From assembly GCF_001426945.1 (NCBI RefSeq), contig NZ_LMFS01000001.1, positions 2,350,609 to 2,414,608 of the forward strand: DNA of 64,000 nt, read 5' to 3'. The notes beneath the pieces are model-generated. The model was given only the letters and a program-made list of their open reading frames with translations. It was not told the DNA's origin and searched no databases. This DNA comes from Pseudolabrys sp. Root1462 (GTDB lineage: Bacteria; Pseudomonadota; Alphaproteobacteria; Rhizobiales; Xanthobacteraceae). The position numbers were made by a program, and so were the translations under genes. This document shows, piece after piece, positions 1 through 9,354 of this stretch; the stretch's first letter is position 1, and each line of letters opens with the position of its first letter.

Positions 1-68
1 TCGAGGTGCGTTTCGCCAGGCCCGCGGGCACCGCATCCGATCCCATCGATCCAGACGCCTCTAGATGA
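1..68 (+). CDS. Possible 3' end of an unidentified gene
   Basis: Reading from base 3 gives 21 codons (ending ...DPIDPDASR) and then a TGA at 66-68. The third codon positions are mostly G or C, as in neighbouring real genes, so this may be the tail of a gene lying upstream of the window. The fragment is too short to identify. From 69 to 213 I see no gene. Confidence 0.3.
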   Translation, partial: EVRFARPAGTASDPIDPDASR

Positions 69-213
69 CGCCCCCGGCAGGACCGGACGGCCAAGGCTAC
101 AGTTCTCTAGGAATAATAGTCAAGGACTAAAATCAAGTCCGTCGTTTTGAGCGTGCGTGCCGGGACACTGACCCAAGGTCCTTGCCAGAACGGATCGCAG
201 CCGATAGGCAGCG

Positions 214-429
214 ATGTCCCCCTTCTTCGAGATCCCTGTCGCGCCTATGTCCTTCATCTATTCGGTCGTCACTTTCGCCGAAATTCTCGCCCTGTTCGCC
301 TCGTTCGTCGCCGTCGTGTTTTTCGTCGGGCGCGCGATCGTGAGAGCGATCGTGGCGCCGAAGGAGCCGCCGCCGAAGCCGGAAGACCTGCGCCACCTCA
401 AGCGCGCCGGGCAGTCCGGGTTTTATTGA
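214..429 (+). CDS. Small single-pass membrane protein, unknown function
   Basis: A 71-aa protein that I do not recognise as a named family. Residues about 14-37 form one hydrophobic segment rich in Ala, Val and Phe. A basic, proline-containing tail follows (PPPKPEDLRHLKRAG), which suggests a single membrane anchor with a cytoplasmic tail. Codon third positions are G/C-rich, which supports real coding. A second in-frame ATG at 247 (MSFIYSVV) would give a 60-aa protein, and no strong ribosome-binding site decides between the two. It converges on the metallo-hydrolase gene, whose stop is 14 bp away. Confidence 0.55.
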   Translation: MSPFFEIPVAPMSFIYSVVTFAEILALFASFVAVVFFVGRAIVRAIVAPKEPPPKPEDLRHLKRAGQSGFY

Positions 430-443
430 GGCGGGCCCGCGCC

Positions 444-1187
444 CTAAAACGCCATCTTCAATCCGTCTTCGGCGATCAGCACGCCGCCTGCCCTCACCTC
501 GTCGAGACGCGACAGCATGGTCGGGTTCATGTGCGTGACCATGGTCTGCTTGGCACCGAGATCGCCGATGCGCGGCCTGAGCACGTCCCAGCTCAGGTGG
601 CCGCTGAACTTGCCCTCGAAGCCGTAGCATTCGCAAATGAACAGATCGGCGCCCTTGGCGACCGGCAGCAATGCGTCGGTCCATTCGGTATCACCGGAAT
701 AAGCGAAGGTCTTGTCGCCGTCGGTCAGGCGCAGCGCCGTCGATGGTGCGCCCGACTGGTGGATGACTTCGGCGGTGACGATCGAATGGCCGAGCAGGTC
801 GGTCGGCACGCCGACCGGGATTTCCTGCACCGACCACGGGAATTTCCACTTCATCGTATTCGACTTCGGAAAGAACACTTCCATGGCCGCGTCGATGCGC
901 GCCTTGGAGCCCGGCGGACCGGCGATCAGCAGCGGCTTCTCGCGGCGCGACAGGAACTGGGCATCGAGAATGAAGAACGGCAGGCCGCCGAAGTGATCGC
1001 CGTGCAGATGCGACAGCACGATACCATCGATCGTATTGCGATCGACGGTCTGAGCATTGAGCGCCGGCATGGCGGAGGCACCGCAATCGACGAGCAGCGT
1101 CGCCTTGGCGGTCTTCAGCATGAAACAGGTGTTGTAGCGCCCGCCGGAGCCGAAAGCGTCGCCGCAGCCGATGATGGTGAGATGCAT
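444..1187 (-). CDS. MBL-fold metallo-hydrolase (RNase Z/phosphodiesterase-like)
   Basis: A 247-aa metallo-beta-lactamase-fold hydrolase. The metal-binding signature HLHGDH is at residues 60-65, and further likely ligands are Asp166 in SGDTEW and His219 near the C-terminus. The N-terminus (MHLTIIGCGDAFGSGGR) is the usual first strand and turn of the RNase Z/PhnP-like branch rather than of true beta-lactamases. The protein is compact and lacks the long exosite arm of tRNA-processing RNase Z, so a role as a small-molecule or nucleotide hydrolase is more likely. There is no signal peptide, so it should be cytoplasmic. The substrate cannot be predicted. Confidence 0.85.
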   Translation of the reverse strand: MHLTIIGCGDAFGSGGRYNTCFMLKTAKATLLVDCGASAMPALNAQTVDRNTIDGIVLSHLHGDHFGGLPFFILDAQFLSRREKPLLIAGPPGSKARIDAAMEVFFPKSNTMKWKFPWSVQEIPVGVPTDLLGHSIVTAEVIHQSGAPSTALRLTDGDKTFAYSGDTEWTDALLPVAKGADLFICECYGFEGKFSGHLSWDVLRPRIGDLGAKQTMVTHMNPTMLSRLDEVRAGGVLIAEDGLKMAF

Positions 1188-1227
1188 GGATTATGTCCGT
1201 ATGTTCATTCCGCCCTGATCCCGAAGA

Positions 1228-1280
1228 GCATCACGTTAGTGATGCGTCTCGAAGATGGGGCGGCTCGATGGTTCGAGACG
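1228..1280. repeat. Palindromic REP-like intergenic element
   Basis: Two adjacent hairpins lie between the metallo-hydrolase and GST genes. The first is GCATCAC-GTTA-GTGATGC at 1228-1245. The second is GTCTCGAA (1246-1253) pairing with TTCGAGAC (1272-1279) over an 18-nt loop. The arm sequence with GTCTCGAA and TTCGAGAC resembles dispersed palindromes common in Bradyrhizobium relatives, recalled from memory and not searched. It may also act as a transcription stop. Confidence 0.45.
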
Positions 1281-1309
1281 GGCCTTCGGCTCTCCTCACA
1301 GGAGGCCGA

Positions 1310-1921
1310 TCAAGCCTTCGCACTCGGGCGCGCCGACACCGCGGCGTGCCAGCGCTTCACGTTGGTCAACTCCTCCGGCACCACGAGCTTCGGCACGCGC
1401 ATGAAGTCGACGGTGACCTGGGCGGTGATGTCGGCGACCGAAAAGCGCTCGCCGGCGATGAATTCGTGTTCGGCGAGCTGGCGGTCGAGCACCTCGAGGA
1501 AATTGAAAACGCGCGGCCGGTTGGCTTCGGCCCAGGCCGGCACCTGCGGCACTTCCAGTTCCTTCATCGCCGGGTGCAGGTGGCGGAAAACCTGCGCCAC
1601 CGGGGCAAACAGATTGTTCTCGACGCGCCGGCTCCACATCTCGACCAGACCGATTTCCAGCGGCCCCTTGCCGAACAGCGGCGGCTCCGGCCGCAGCGCC
1701 TCGAAATAACGGCAGATGGCCAGCGATTCACACAGGACCGTGCCGTCATCCAGCACCAGCGCCGGAATGCGCTGCAGCGGGTTGATGGCCGTGAATTCCG
1801 GCGACTTGTGCTGCTTGGCGTTGATATCGACCTGCTCGGTCGGTACCTCGATGCCCTTCTCGGCCAGAAATATACGGGTGCGGCGCGGATTTGGCGCGCC
1901 CTTGGCGTCATAAAGCTTCAT
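1310..1921 (-). CDS. Glutathione S-transferase family protein
   Basis: A 203-aa two-domain GST. The N-terminal thioredoxin-like domain starts MKLYDAKGAPNPRRTRIFLAEK and contains the cis-Pro/glutathione-binding stretch INPLQRIPALVLDDGTVLCES at about residues 52-72. The all-helical C-terminal domain ends with the characteristic DITAQVTVDFMRV region. The start at 1921 is preferred over the longer frame at 1963 because AGGCGGAAA lies about 10 bp upstream and the domain begins immediately. Probable roles are conjugation or detoxification of electrophiles in the cytoplasm. It is divergent from the histidine kinase gene. Confidence 0.85.
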   Translation of the reverse strand: MKLYDAKGAPNPRRTRIFLAEKGIEVPTEQVDINAKQHKSPEFTAINPLQRIPALVLDDGTVLCESLAICRYFEALRPEPPLFGKGPLEIGLVEMWSRRVENNLFAPVAQVFRHLHPAMKELEVPQVPAWAEANRPRVFNFLEVLDRQLAEHEFIAGERFSVADITAQVTVDFMRVPKLVVPEELTNVKRWHAAVSARPSAKA

Positions 1922-1998
1922 GGAGGACGGTTTCCGCCTGGATGGTCTGTTTTTGACGCGCAAACCCGAACACAGAGAGGCACGGCTGTCAAAGCCAG

Positions 1999-2014
1999 GT
2001 TAACGAGCGTTAAC
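1999..2014. promoter_or_regulatory. Inverted repeat in the GST/histidine-kinase divergent promoter region
   Basis: GTTAACG-AG-CGTTAAC is a near-perfect 16-bp palindrome lying between the divergent GST and kinase genes. It contains two TTAA half-sites separated by 6 bp. The CtrA cell-cycle regulator consensus is TTAA-N7-TTAA, so this is similar but one base short. It could equally be an operator for another regulator. Confidence 0.35.
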
Positions 2015-2105
2015 GGATTGCCCTGTGGCCAGCTTAAGCATGGCTTTAAGGATTTTAGGCGACGGTGCGCCTTTCGAAGTACCGGGTAACGTGGCGTCGT
2101 AATTC

Positions 2106-3698
2106 ATGATTCCGGGCGAACAGCCAGACTTGACCGCGCTGCCACCGGAAAGCTCGCCGGTGCGGCGTCGCCTCGCCGCGCAATATGTGCGCGACGCGCG
2201 CGACCGGCTGACCTCGACCTCGGGCACGCGGCCGGCTTTCGACTTCGAGTTGCTGCGCCAGTACGCGCAGAACCGCCTCTCCGCCTCGCTCGTCATCCTG
2301 CTGCTGGTGGCAACGATCGGCTTCCTGTCGAGTCTGTGGACCGGCGCGATCGCGGCCGGCGCCTGGACGGCGGCCGTCCTCGTCATCCACGCCGTCATCG
2401 TGACCAAGTGCCGCCAGTTCCTCGAACTGCCGATGGCCGCGGTCGATGCCAAGTCCTGGCGCTTCCGCTTCATCCTGCTCGACCTGTTCTACGGTCTGGC
2501 CTGGATGTTCATCCTCATTCATCCGGTCGGCGCCGACGAGTCCTCCGGCACCTTCATGCTGTTCGTGATGCTGCTGGTGGTCGCAGTGTCGAGCATGCTG
2601 GCCTCGAGCCTGCCGATCGCCGCCTTTGCCGCGACCTTCCCGGTCACCGCGGCGATCGCGCTGAACTTCATGCTGCTCGGCTCGCTGCGCAACTATATCC
2701 TCGCGCTCATGGCGGTGACGGCGCAGGGCTACTTCGCCATGCTGGCCTACCGGCTCTATTCGACGACGCTCGCGACCATCGAGGCGCGCGCCGAAAAGGA
2801 CGCGCTGATCGGCGAACTCGAGCAGGCCAAAGCGATCTCGGACGAGGCACGCCAGCGCGCCGAAGCCGCCAACATTTCCAAGTCGCGGTTCCTGGCGCAG
2901 ATGAGCCACGAGTTGCGCACGCCGCTCAACGCCATTCTCGGCTTCTCTGAAGTCATGAAGTCCGAGGTGTTCGGCGAGCACGCCGTGGCGGCCTACAAGG
3001 AATATTCATCCGACATCCACGCCTCGGGCGTGCATCTGCTCGGCCTGATCAACGAGATCCTCGATCTGTCGCGCATCGAGGCCGGCCGCTACGAACTCAA
3101 CGAAGAGTCGGTGTCGCTGACCGCCATCGTCGAGGACTGCCATCACCTGTTGAAGCTGCGCGCCACCAACCGCGGCATCAACCTTCACGAGGTCTACGAG
3201 CAGGATCTGCCGCGGCTGTGGGCCGACGAGCGCGCCATCCGCCAGATCTGTCTCAACCTGTTGTCGAACGCGATCAAGTTCACGCCGCAGGGCGGCGACA
3301 TCTGGCTCAAGGTCGGCTGGACCGCATCCGGCGGCCAGTACATGAGCTGCAAGGACACCGGCGCCGGCATTCCGGAAGAAGAAATTCCGATCGTGCTGGC
3401 ATCGTTCGGCCAGGGCTCGAACTCGATCAAGTCGGCCGAACAGGGCGCCGGCCTCGGCCTGCCGATCGCCAAGAGCCTGGTCGATCTGCATGGCGGCACG
3501 TTCTCGCTGAAATCCAAGCTGCGCATCGGCACCGAGGTGATCGTCACGTTCCCGCCGGAACGCGTGGTCGCGGCGATGGCGCCGATGGCCGACGAGGCCC
3601 CGCTGGCGCCGCAGGCGCAGCCGCCGGGCGAGCCGATCCTCAGCGACGAGGAACGGCGCCGCCTGCGCCGCCGGCCGCTGTTCCGCGCCGGCACCTGA
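2106..3698 (+). CDS. Membrane sensor histidine kinase, PleC/DivJ-like
   Basis: A 530-aa kinase. Residues about 60-215 hold five to six hydrophobic segments forming a membrane sensor. A short coiled-coil linker (about 222-258) follows, then a HisKA domain with the phosphorylated His268 in FLAQMSHELRTPLNAILGFS. The HATPase domain shows the N-box around Asn384-Asn388 (ICLNLLSNAIKF), the DTGAGIPEEEI box at 417-427 and the GAGLGLPIAK box at 447-456. The tail after residue 485 is Ala/Pro-rich and ends in an Arg-rich stretch. No response regulator is adjacent, so its partner is encoded elsewhere. The H-box resembles alphaproteobacterial cell-cycle kinases such as PleC and DivJ; this is similarity only. 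Confidence 0.9.
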   Translation: MIPGEQPDLTALPPESSPVRRRLAAQYVRDARDRLTSTSGTRPAFDFELLRQYAQNRLSASLVILLLVATIGFLSSLWTGAIAAGAWTAAVLVIHAVIVTKCRQFLELPMAAVDAKSWRFRFILLDLFYGLAWMFILIHPVGADESSGTFMLFVMLLVVAVSSMLASSLPIAAFAATFPVTAAIALNFMLLGSLRNYILALMAVTAQGYFAMLAYRLYSTTLATIEARAEKDALIGELEQAKAISDEARQRAEAANISKSRFLAQMSHELRTPLNAILGFSEVMKSEVFGEHAVAAYKEYSSDIHASGVHLLGLINEILDLSRIEAGRYELNEESVSLTAIVEDCHHLLKLRATNRGINLHEVYEQDLPRLWADERAIRQICLNLLSNAIKFTPQGGDIWLKVGWTASGGQYMSCKDTGAGIPEEEIPIVLASFGQGSNSIKSAEQGAGLGLPIAKSLVDLHGGTFSLKSKLRIGTEVIVTFPPERVVAAMAPMADEAPLAPQAQPPGEPILSDEERRRLRRRPLFRAGT

Positions 3699-3817
3699 CG
3701 GTTCGAACCATTTGTCACCTGCGAGCGGCAAATCGACGATTGCGTTCGCGCCAAGGCGATCTATGTTCGCCCCGACGCGCCGCTTCGCCGGCCGAGCCTT
3801 CGACGGTCGAAAACCCA

Positions 3818-4009
3818 GTGATCGAAACGCCTTGTGTGAAAATCTGCACGCTCGACGCCGCGCAGCGCCAGTGCCTGGGCTGCGGTCGCACGGTCGTGGA
3901 AATCGCGCAGTGGGCGGCCATGAGCGCGGGCGAACGCCGCCGCATCATGGAAGCGCTGCCCGAGCGCATCGCCGCCCTGACGACACCCACGAAACGCGCC
4001 GCGGGATAA
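3818..4009 (+). CDS. DUF1289 small Cys-rich protein
   Basis: A 63-aa protein starting at GTG, the only plausible initiation codon in this frame close to the domain. It carries four cysteines, Cys6, Cys10, Cys19 and Cys22 (C-x3-C-x8-C-x2-C), in the typical DUF1289 arrangement TPCVKICTLDAAQRQCLGC, followed by TVVEIAQWAAMSAGERRRIM. The cysteines suggest binding of zinc or an Fe-S centre, but no function is established for the family. It ends 7 bp before the aspartic-protease gene and is probably cotranscribed with it. Confidence 0.85.
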   Translation: MIETPCVKICTLDAAQRQCLGCGRTVVEIAQWAAMSAGERRRIMEALPERIAALTTPTKRAAG

Positions 4010-4016
4010 GCACATC

Positions 4017-4718
4017 GTGAGCCGCCGTATCACCTGGGCCTTCGTTTTCGGCGCGGCGCTGTCGCTCGCGATCCTGATCGCAACCCAGGACGCGGACCCG
4101 ATCACCACGCTGCTGCGCCACGACATAGGCTCGGTGGTGGTCAAGATCGCGCTGCTCGTCTTCGTCGGCGGCCTGGTGCTGGTGACGTTCCGCGAAAGGC
4201 TGGGCAAGGCGCTCGAGGCCTTGGCGTTCTGGGGCGTGATCGGCCTGGTGCTGGTGATCGGCTACACCTATCGCTTCGAACTGCGCGACGTGGTCGAACG
4301 CGTGGTCGCCGAACTGGTGCCGGGCTATGTCGCGCGCCACGGCCAGGACGCCGAAGTCGTGCGCGGCCGCGACGGCGACTTCTCGCTCGCCGCCCATATC
4401 AACGGCGCGCGCATTGCCATGGTGCTCGACACCGGCGCAAGCTCGGTGGTGCTGACCCAGGAAGCGGCGAAAGCAGCCGGTCTGCCGCTCGAGGTTCTCA
4501 ATTACTCGGTGAATGTCGATACCGCCAACGGCCGTACGCGCGCCGCGCCGGTAACGCTGGAACGTGTGGTCATCGGCGGGCTGATCGAGCGCGCGGTGCC
4601 GGCGCTGGTGGCGCAGGAAGGCCAGCTCAAGCATTCGCTGCTCGGCATGAGCTTTCTCAACCGCCTCGACAGCTGGGAGGTGCGCGGCAACAAGCTGCGC
4701 ATGCGCGCCGCGCCTTAA
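4017..4718 (+). CDS. TIGR02281-family retropepsin-like aspartic protease, membrane-anchored
   Basis: A 233-aa protein with a GTG start 7 bp after the DUF1289 stop. The N-terminus has three hydrophobic segments (about residues 6-22, 38-56 and 67-84). A single retropepsin-like domain follows, with the catalytic motif VLDTGAS around Asp138 and the later ALVAQEGQLKHSLLGMSFLNRL flap/dimer region. Enzymes of this clan work as homodimers because each chain carries one DTG motif. The protease domain should be periplasmic. The natural substrate is not known. Confidence 0.87.
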   Translation: MSRRITWAFVFGAALSLAILIATQDADPITTLLRHDIGSVVVKIALLVFVGGLVLVTFRERLGKALEALAFWGVIGLVLVIGYTYRFELRDVVERVVAELVPGYVARHGQDAEVVRGRDGDFSLAAHINGARIAMVLDTGASSVVLTQEAAKAAGLPLEVLNYSVNVDTANGRTRAAPVTLERVVIGGLIERAVPALVAQEGQLKHSLLGMSFLNRLDSWEVRGNKLRMRAAP

Positions 4719-4721
4719 CGA

Positions 4722-4765
4722 GCAATTCCAGGAAAAGTGGAAGCCGGTTTTCCGTCCGGAATTGC
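4722..4765. repeat. Dispersed Rhizobiales-type palindrome, possible bidirectional terminator
   Basis: The outer arms GCAATTCC (4722-4729) and GGAATTGC (4758-4765) are perfectly inverted. The inner arms GGAAAA (4731-4736) and TTTTCC (4748-4753) are also inverted. It sits between two converging genes. Elements of the form AATTCC...GGAAAAGTG...GGTTTTCC...GGAATT are widely dispersed in Hyphomicrobiales genomes (from memory). Its position fits transcription termination. Confidence 0.55.
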
Positions 4766-4770
4766 GATCA

Positions 4771-5622
4771 TTAGACAAGCGTCAGAACAAACCGCGCCGA
4801 GACGGCCAGCAGGAAGAGGCCGAAGCCGATCTCCAGATAGCGGCGCGGCAGCGCGTGCGCGAGACGCACGCCGTAGGTCGCGGTGTAGCTCGACACCGGC
4901 GCCATCAGGACGAAGCCGATCACGGAGATGAAGCCCAGCGACAGCGGCGGCAACTGCGCCAGATGCGGCCAGCCGGCAATGGCATAGCCAATGGCGCCGA
5001 CCACGGTGATCGGCACGCCGATACCCGCCGAAGTGGCCACCGCGCGCTGCATCGGCTGGCCGTGCAGCGTCAGCATGGCGTTGGAAACGGCGCCGCCGGA
5101 TACGCCGACCAGCGACGACACCAGGCCCATGATGAAGCCGTACAGCGCCACCAGCGCCGGGCCGGGCAGCCGGTTGCTGACGTTCCAGCGGTCGCCGATG
5201 AACAGCATCTTGATGCTGATGAAGATGGTGAAGACCACGAACGCCACCTTGAACACGGCGCCGGGTGCGAACGAGGCGATCCACGAGCCGATGACGACCG
5301 CGATCACCGCGAACACCGACCAGAGCCGCATCACTTCGGGGATGACGGCGCCTTTCTTCTTGTGCGCCAGATAGGAGCGGATCGTGGTCGGCACGATGAC
5401 GGCGAGCGAGGTGCCGATGCAGAGCTGCATGCGCAGATCGTCCGGCACGTGGATGAGGCCGAACACCTCGTACAGCACCGGGACGATGATGCCGCCGCCG
5501 CCGATGCCGAACAGGCCGGCCAGGACGCCGGTGACGGCGCCGCCGGCAATGATCAGCAACGCCAGCCAGGCGAGTTCTGAGGCGGGGTAGCCCATCAGCA
5601 TGGGAAAGTCCGGCAGGGGCAA
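4771..5622 (-). CDS. TauE/SafE (TSUP) family membrane transporter
   Basis: An approximately 280-aa inner-membrane protein with about eight hydrophobic segments. The glycine-rich family motif GVLAGLFGIGGGGIIVPVL comes after the first helix, and its internal repeat GLVSSLVGVSGGAVSNAML lies in the second half. The family exports or takes up sulfite, sulfonates or organic anions (4-toluenesulfonate uptake, sulfoacetate). The start is uncertain: TTG at 5622 gives 283 aa, while in-frame ATGs at 5601 and 5595 would shorten it by 7-9 residues without losing any helix. It is transcribed after dusA (stop-to-start distance 11 bp). Confidence 0.85.
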   Translation of the reverse strand: MPLPDFPMLMGYPASELAWLALLIIAGGAVTGVLAGLFGIGGGGIIVPVLYEVFGLIHVPDDLRMQLCIGTSLAVIVPTTIRSYLAHKKKGAVIPEVMRLWSVFAVIAVVIGSWIASFAPGAVFKVAFVVFTIFISIKMLFIGDRWNVSNRLPGPALVALYGFIMGLVSSLVGVSGGAVSNAMLTLHGQPMQRAVATSAGIGVPITVVGAIGYAIAGWPHLAQLPPLSLGFISVIGFVLMAPVSSYTATYGVRLAHALPRRYLEIGFGLFLLAVSARFVLTLV

Positions 5623-5633
5623 CGGGCGGGATG

Positions 5634-6626
<993 letters not shown>

Positions 6627-6668
6627 CTATCCTGGTGCTTTTCCGAGATTTATCATCGGCTTAAGCCA

Positions 6669-6697
6669 CATTTTCGCGCTTCCGACAAGCTGTCGAT
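6669..6697 (+). repeat. Left copy of a 29-bp exact direct repeat
   Basis: The 29 bp beginning CATTTTCGCGCTTCCGACAA recur exactly, in the same orientation, at 21429-21457. The next 15 bases are partly similar. Both copies lie beside apparent gene remnants. Confidence 0.7.
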
Positions 6698-6789
6698 TTG
6701 CGCTCACTTCCCACCGTTTCCGCTCCTTTTCGTCGCCGAGAACGAGTTTTCGGTAGGCATCCGCAATGTCGTACAGGCGTCAGGCCGCC

Positions 6790-7593
6790 TTAAGACCGCC
6801 GCCGCGCGCGGAAGACGCCGATCGCAAAGCCGAGGAGAGCGGCCCGTCGCTCCTCGATGGTGGTTAGAGGCACCGCCTCCGCGTAGACCGGCCACGCGAT
6901 AAGGGTGCCCCACTCCAGCTTGCGATCTGGCAGAAACAACTGATGGGCGGGTGTCGCGGCCGGCCGGCCTGTGTCTCGCGCCCGATCGAGCGTCCGCCGT
7001 CGGACCGGATCTGCGCCTTCATCGAAGCCTAGCGCCGCTTGTTCGTCGCGGGCCTGCTTGTTACCAACGACGGGGAAATACTCGTCACGATCGCCAGCCG
7101 GTATCCAGCGGCCATCCTGCGTGCGTTCGGTGATGCGGTAGCCGGGCAATACGGACTGGCTTGTATGGGCCTCGAATTCCGCCCGCGCGGCCGCAGTGAC
7201 CCGGGGAGCCCAGACCAGCGCCTGGACGCCATCGTATTGCTTCAACAGGCCAGCGGCGAGATCGTTGAACTTGGCGGTTCCCGGGAAGCCGCCGGCACCC
7301 GCCAAATAGGTGCGCAATGCGAACACGACGTCCTCGTAGCGCCCCAACCCCACTTGCATGGTTCGTACGCGGGCTTCGACTTCGGTCTGCAATTCAGCGC
7401 GCACATCCCTGGCGTTCTTCTGCTGCAGCAGCACGGTGGTGAACAACACTAACGCAACGCCGAGGCCGAAAATGACCACCACCGGCCAGACGCGCCGGAG
7501 ATCGCCAGCCTCCACTTGCGCGCTCGATGCTGAAGTGGCGACCGCCTCGCCCTTCGCACGAATGGTCCGGCTGTTCGGGTCGCCCACGGCCAT
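6790..7593 (-). pseudogene. CHASE-domain sensor protein, truncated after the sensor
   Basis: A 267-aa product with one N-terminal membrane segment (about residues 35-55) and a CHASE extracellular ligand-binding domain. Recognisable blocks are LQTEVEARVRTMQVGLGRYEDVVFALRTY, VQALVWAPRV and ERARDTGRP-like TLDRARDTGRP. It ends in LLGFAIGVFRARRRS, exactly where CHASE proteins normally run into the second membrane helix and a PAS, kinase or GGDEF output module. No output domain follows in any frame, so the gene appears cut off by deletion or frameshift at its 3' end. An FNR/FixK-like box lies 80 bp upstream of the start. Confidence 0.6.
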
Positions 7594-8154
7594 CGGAACG
7601 CCTCGTTAGGCGACGTCGCCAACGTCAACATCGCCACTCGCCATACGAGTGCCATGAATAGACGGCTGGGCGTTGACGTGCGTCAATTATACTTGGTCTG
7701 ACGGTAACAACGCCCCGGCATCCATGTATCGTTGGTAGAACTCTACCTGTGGCAACGAGGTAAATACTTCAGATTTTCAGCATCACCATCACCTCAACCT
7801 CGGCTTGGTCGCAGCCAAGGCGGCACCCGACGCCCCTCGTCGAGGCCCAGTGCATTGCAGGAGGAAGTTGAGGCGTTCGCCCAACGCGTGCAGAGTATGG
7901 CGCCAGAAACATCGACAACTTTGGTGCGGTGATGACAGCGATAACTAGGCTGCGCCCTGTCCACCTTCTGGCCCCTCGTCGACATGAAGAGAAGACCGAG
8001 ATGATCTCCATCTTCATAACGAAGTCCTGAATCCAATCGAAATATACACGGATACAAAAGGCTCGGACCTTCTTTTCGAGGCTAAAGGAAAAGGGAGGTC
8101 ATTTCATTTATGTGCGACGAACGACGACGCTAGTCTTCCGCGCGTTGCGCGCTC
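7594..8154. other. 561-bp intergenic region without a recognisable gene
   Basis: Apart from the FNR-like box, I see no convincing gene. Several short open frames exist on both strands, but none shows the local codon bias or a recognisable domain. Base composition is visibly more AT-rich than in the flanking genes. The region may be decayed sequence. Confidence 0.5.
7673..7686. promoter_or_regulatory. FNR/FixK-like box
   Basis: TTGACGTGCGTCAA fits the CRP/FNR-family pattern TTG-N8-CAA and is nearly symmetric. It lies about 80 bp upstream of the truncated CHASE gene. Two similar boxes precede the SbmA-like ABC gene at 17.8 kb. Confidence 0.5.
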
Positions 8155-9321
8155 TCAGCGCGCGAGCGCCGCCCAATCGATCAGGCTGGCGAGAAAGGCG
8201 TCGCAGCGTTTGAGTTGCGCGACCTCGATATATTCGTCGGGCCGGTGCGCCTCGGCGATGCGGCCGGGCCCGCAGATGACGGTTTCGATGCCGAGCATCT
8301 CCTTGAAGCGGCCCGCCTCCGTGCCGTAGGCAACCTTGGCGTAGCCGTTGCTGCCGGCAAAGCGCTGCACGAGATGCGTGAGTTCGCCATCCGGCGCTGT
8401 CTCGATCCCCGGCACGGCAGCGAAAACCTCGAACGCGATCCCGGTCTCCGGCGCGATGGTCCGCATCTCCGGCTCCAGCGTGTCGCGCGCGTAGGAGATG
8501 ATTTCCTCGACCAGCGCGTCGGGGTCCTCGCCCGGCATAACGCGAAATTCAAACTCGAAGCGGCATCGGTCCGGCACGATGTTGAGGGCCGTTCCGCCGG
8601 CGATCTTGCCCGTATGGGCGGTGGTGACCGGAACGTCGTAAGTTTCGTCGCGCTTGCCCTGGCTCGCCAGACGCGCGCCGATGCTTCGCAGCTTTGCAAT
8701 CAGGAGCGCGGCATATTCGACGGCGTTGACGCCCTGTGGCGCCAGCGAAGAGTGGCAGGCGCGGCCGGTCACCGTCGCCCGAACCGAGCGCTTGGCCTTA
8801 TGACCAACGACGACCTCCATCGAGGTCGGTTCGCCGACGATGCAGTACCGCGGCCGGTTCGGACGCGCCTTCAGCGCATCGAGCAGCCGCATGACGCCGA
8901 TGCACCCGACCTCCTCGTCATAGGAAAAGGCAAGATGAATGGGGCGCGCGAGATCGCGCGACAGCGCCGACGGCACGGCGGCGAGAACGCAGGCCAGGAA
9001 GCCCTTCATGTCGCACGCGCCGCGACCGTAGAGACGCCCGTCCCGTTCCGTCAGATCGAAGGGATCGCTTTGCCACTCCTGGCCGTCGACCGGCACCACA
9101 TCGGTGTGGCCGGACAGGATGATGCCCGGAACGTCGGCCGGCCCGATCGTCGCCCACAGATTGGCCTTCTCGCCGGTCGCGTCATAGACGCGCTCGCTCA
9201 CAACACCCAGATTACCGAGATAACCTTCGACGAACTCGATGAGGGCGAGGTTGGAGCCGCGACTGGTCGTGTCGAAGCCGACAAGGCGGCGCAGGATTTC
9301 AAGACTGGACGGCGAAGGCAT
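8155..9321 (-). CDS. M20 family deacetylase, acetylornithine deacetylase (ArgE)-like
   Basis: A 388-aa zinc amidohydrolase of the ArgE/DapE/CPG2 family. The metal and catalytic blocks are GHTDVVPVDG (His72), the bridging Asp104 in GRGACDMKGF, and DEEVGCIG, with the final zinc His in AEAHRPDEYI near the C-terminus. The start at 9321 is chosen because GGAG lies 7 bp upstream of the ATG; the longer frame to 9348 lacks one. It lies 33 bp after the LysR gene in the same direction, so the two are probably cotranscribed. Classical ArgE removes the acetyl group from N-acetylornithine. Next to a peptide transporter, a role in scavenging N-acyl amino acids is equally possible. Confidence 0.85.
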   Translation of the reverse strand: MPSPSSLEILRRLVGFDTTSRGSNLALIEFVEGYLGNLGVVSERVYDATGEKANLWATIGPADVPGIILSGHTDVVPVDGQEWQSDPFDLTERDGRLYGRGACDMKGFLACVLAAVPSALSRDLARPIHLAFSYDEEVGCIGVMRLLDALKARPNRPRYCIVGEPTSMEVVVGHKAKRSVRATVTGRACHSSLAPQGVNAVEYAALLIAKLRSIGARLASQGKRDETYDVPVTTAHTGKIAGGTALNIVPDRCRFEFEFRVMPGEDPDALVEEIISYARDTLEPEMRTIAPETGIAFEVFAAVPGIETAPDGELTHLVQRFAGSNGYAKVAYGTEAGRFKEMLGIETVICGPGRIAEAHRPDEYIEVAQLKRCDAFLASLIDWAALAR

Positions 9322-9354
9322 CGATGAACTCCGGGAAACGTATCGCACGCGCGA

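Noticed and set aside
147-1709. Long open frame on the plus strand opposite the MBL and GST genes
   Set aside because: It is a shadow of the real minus-strand genes; its product is low-complexity, Arg-rich and has no domain.
2055-2981. Minus-strand open frame across the histidine kinase
   Set aside because: High GC creates open antisense frames; the product is rich in His, Gln and Arg, as are other antisense shadows here.
7769-8057. Small minus-strand frames in the gap before the ArgE-like gene
   Set aside because: No codon bias, ribosome-binding site or recognisable domain.
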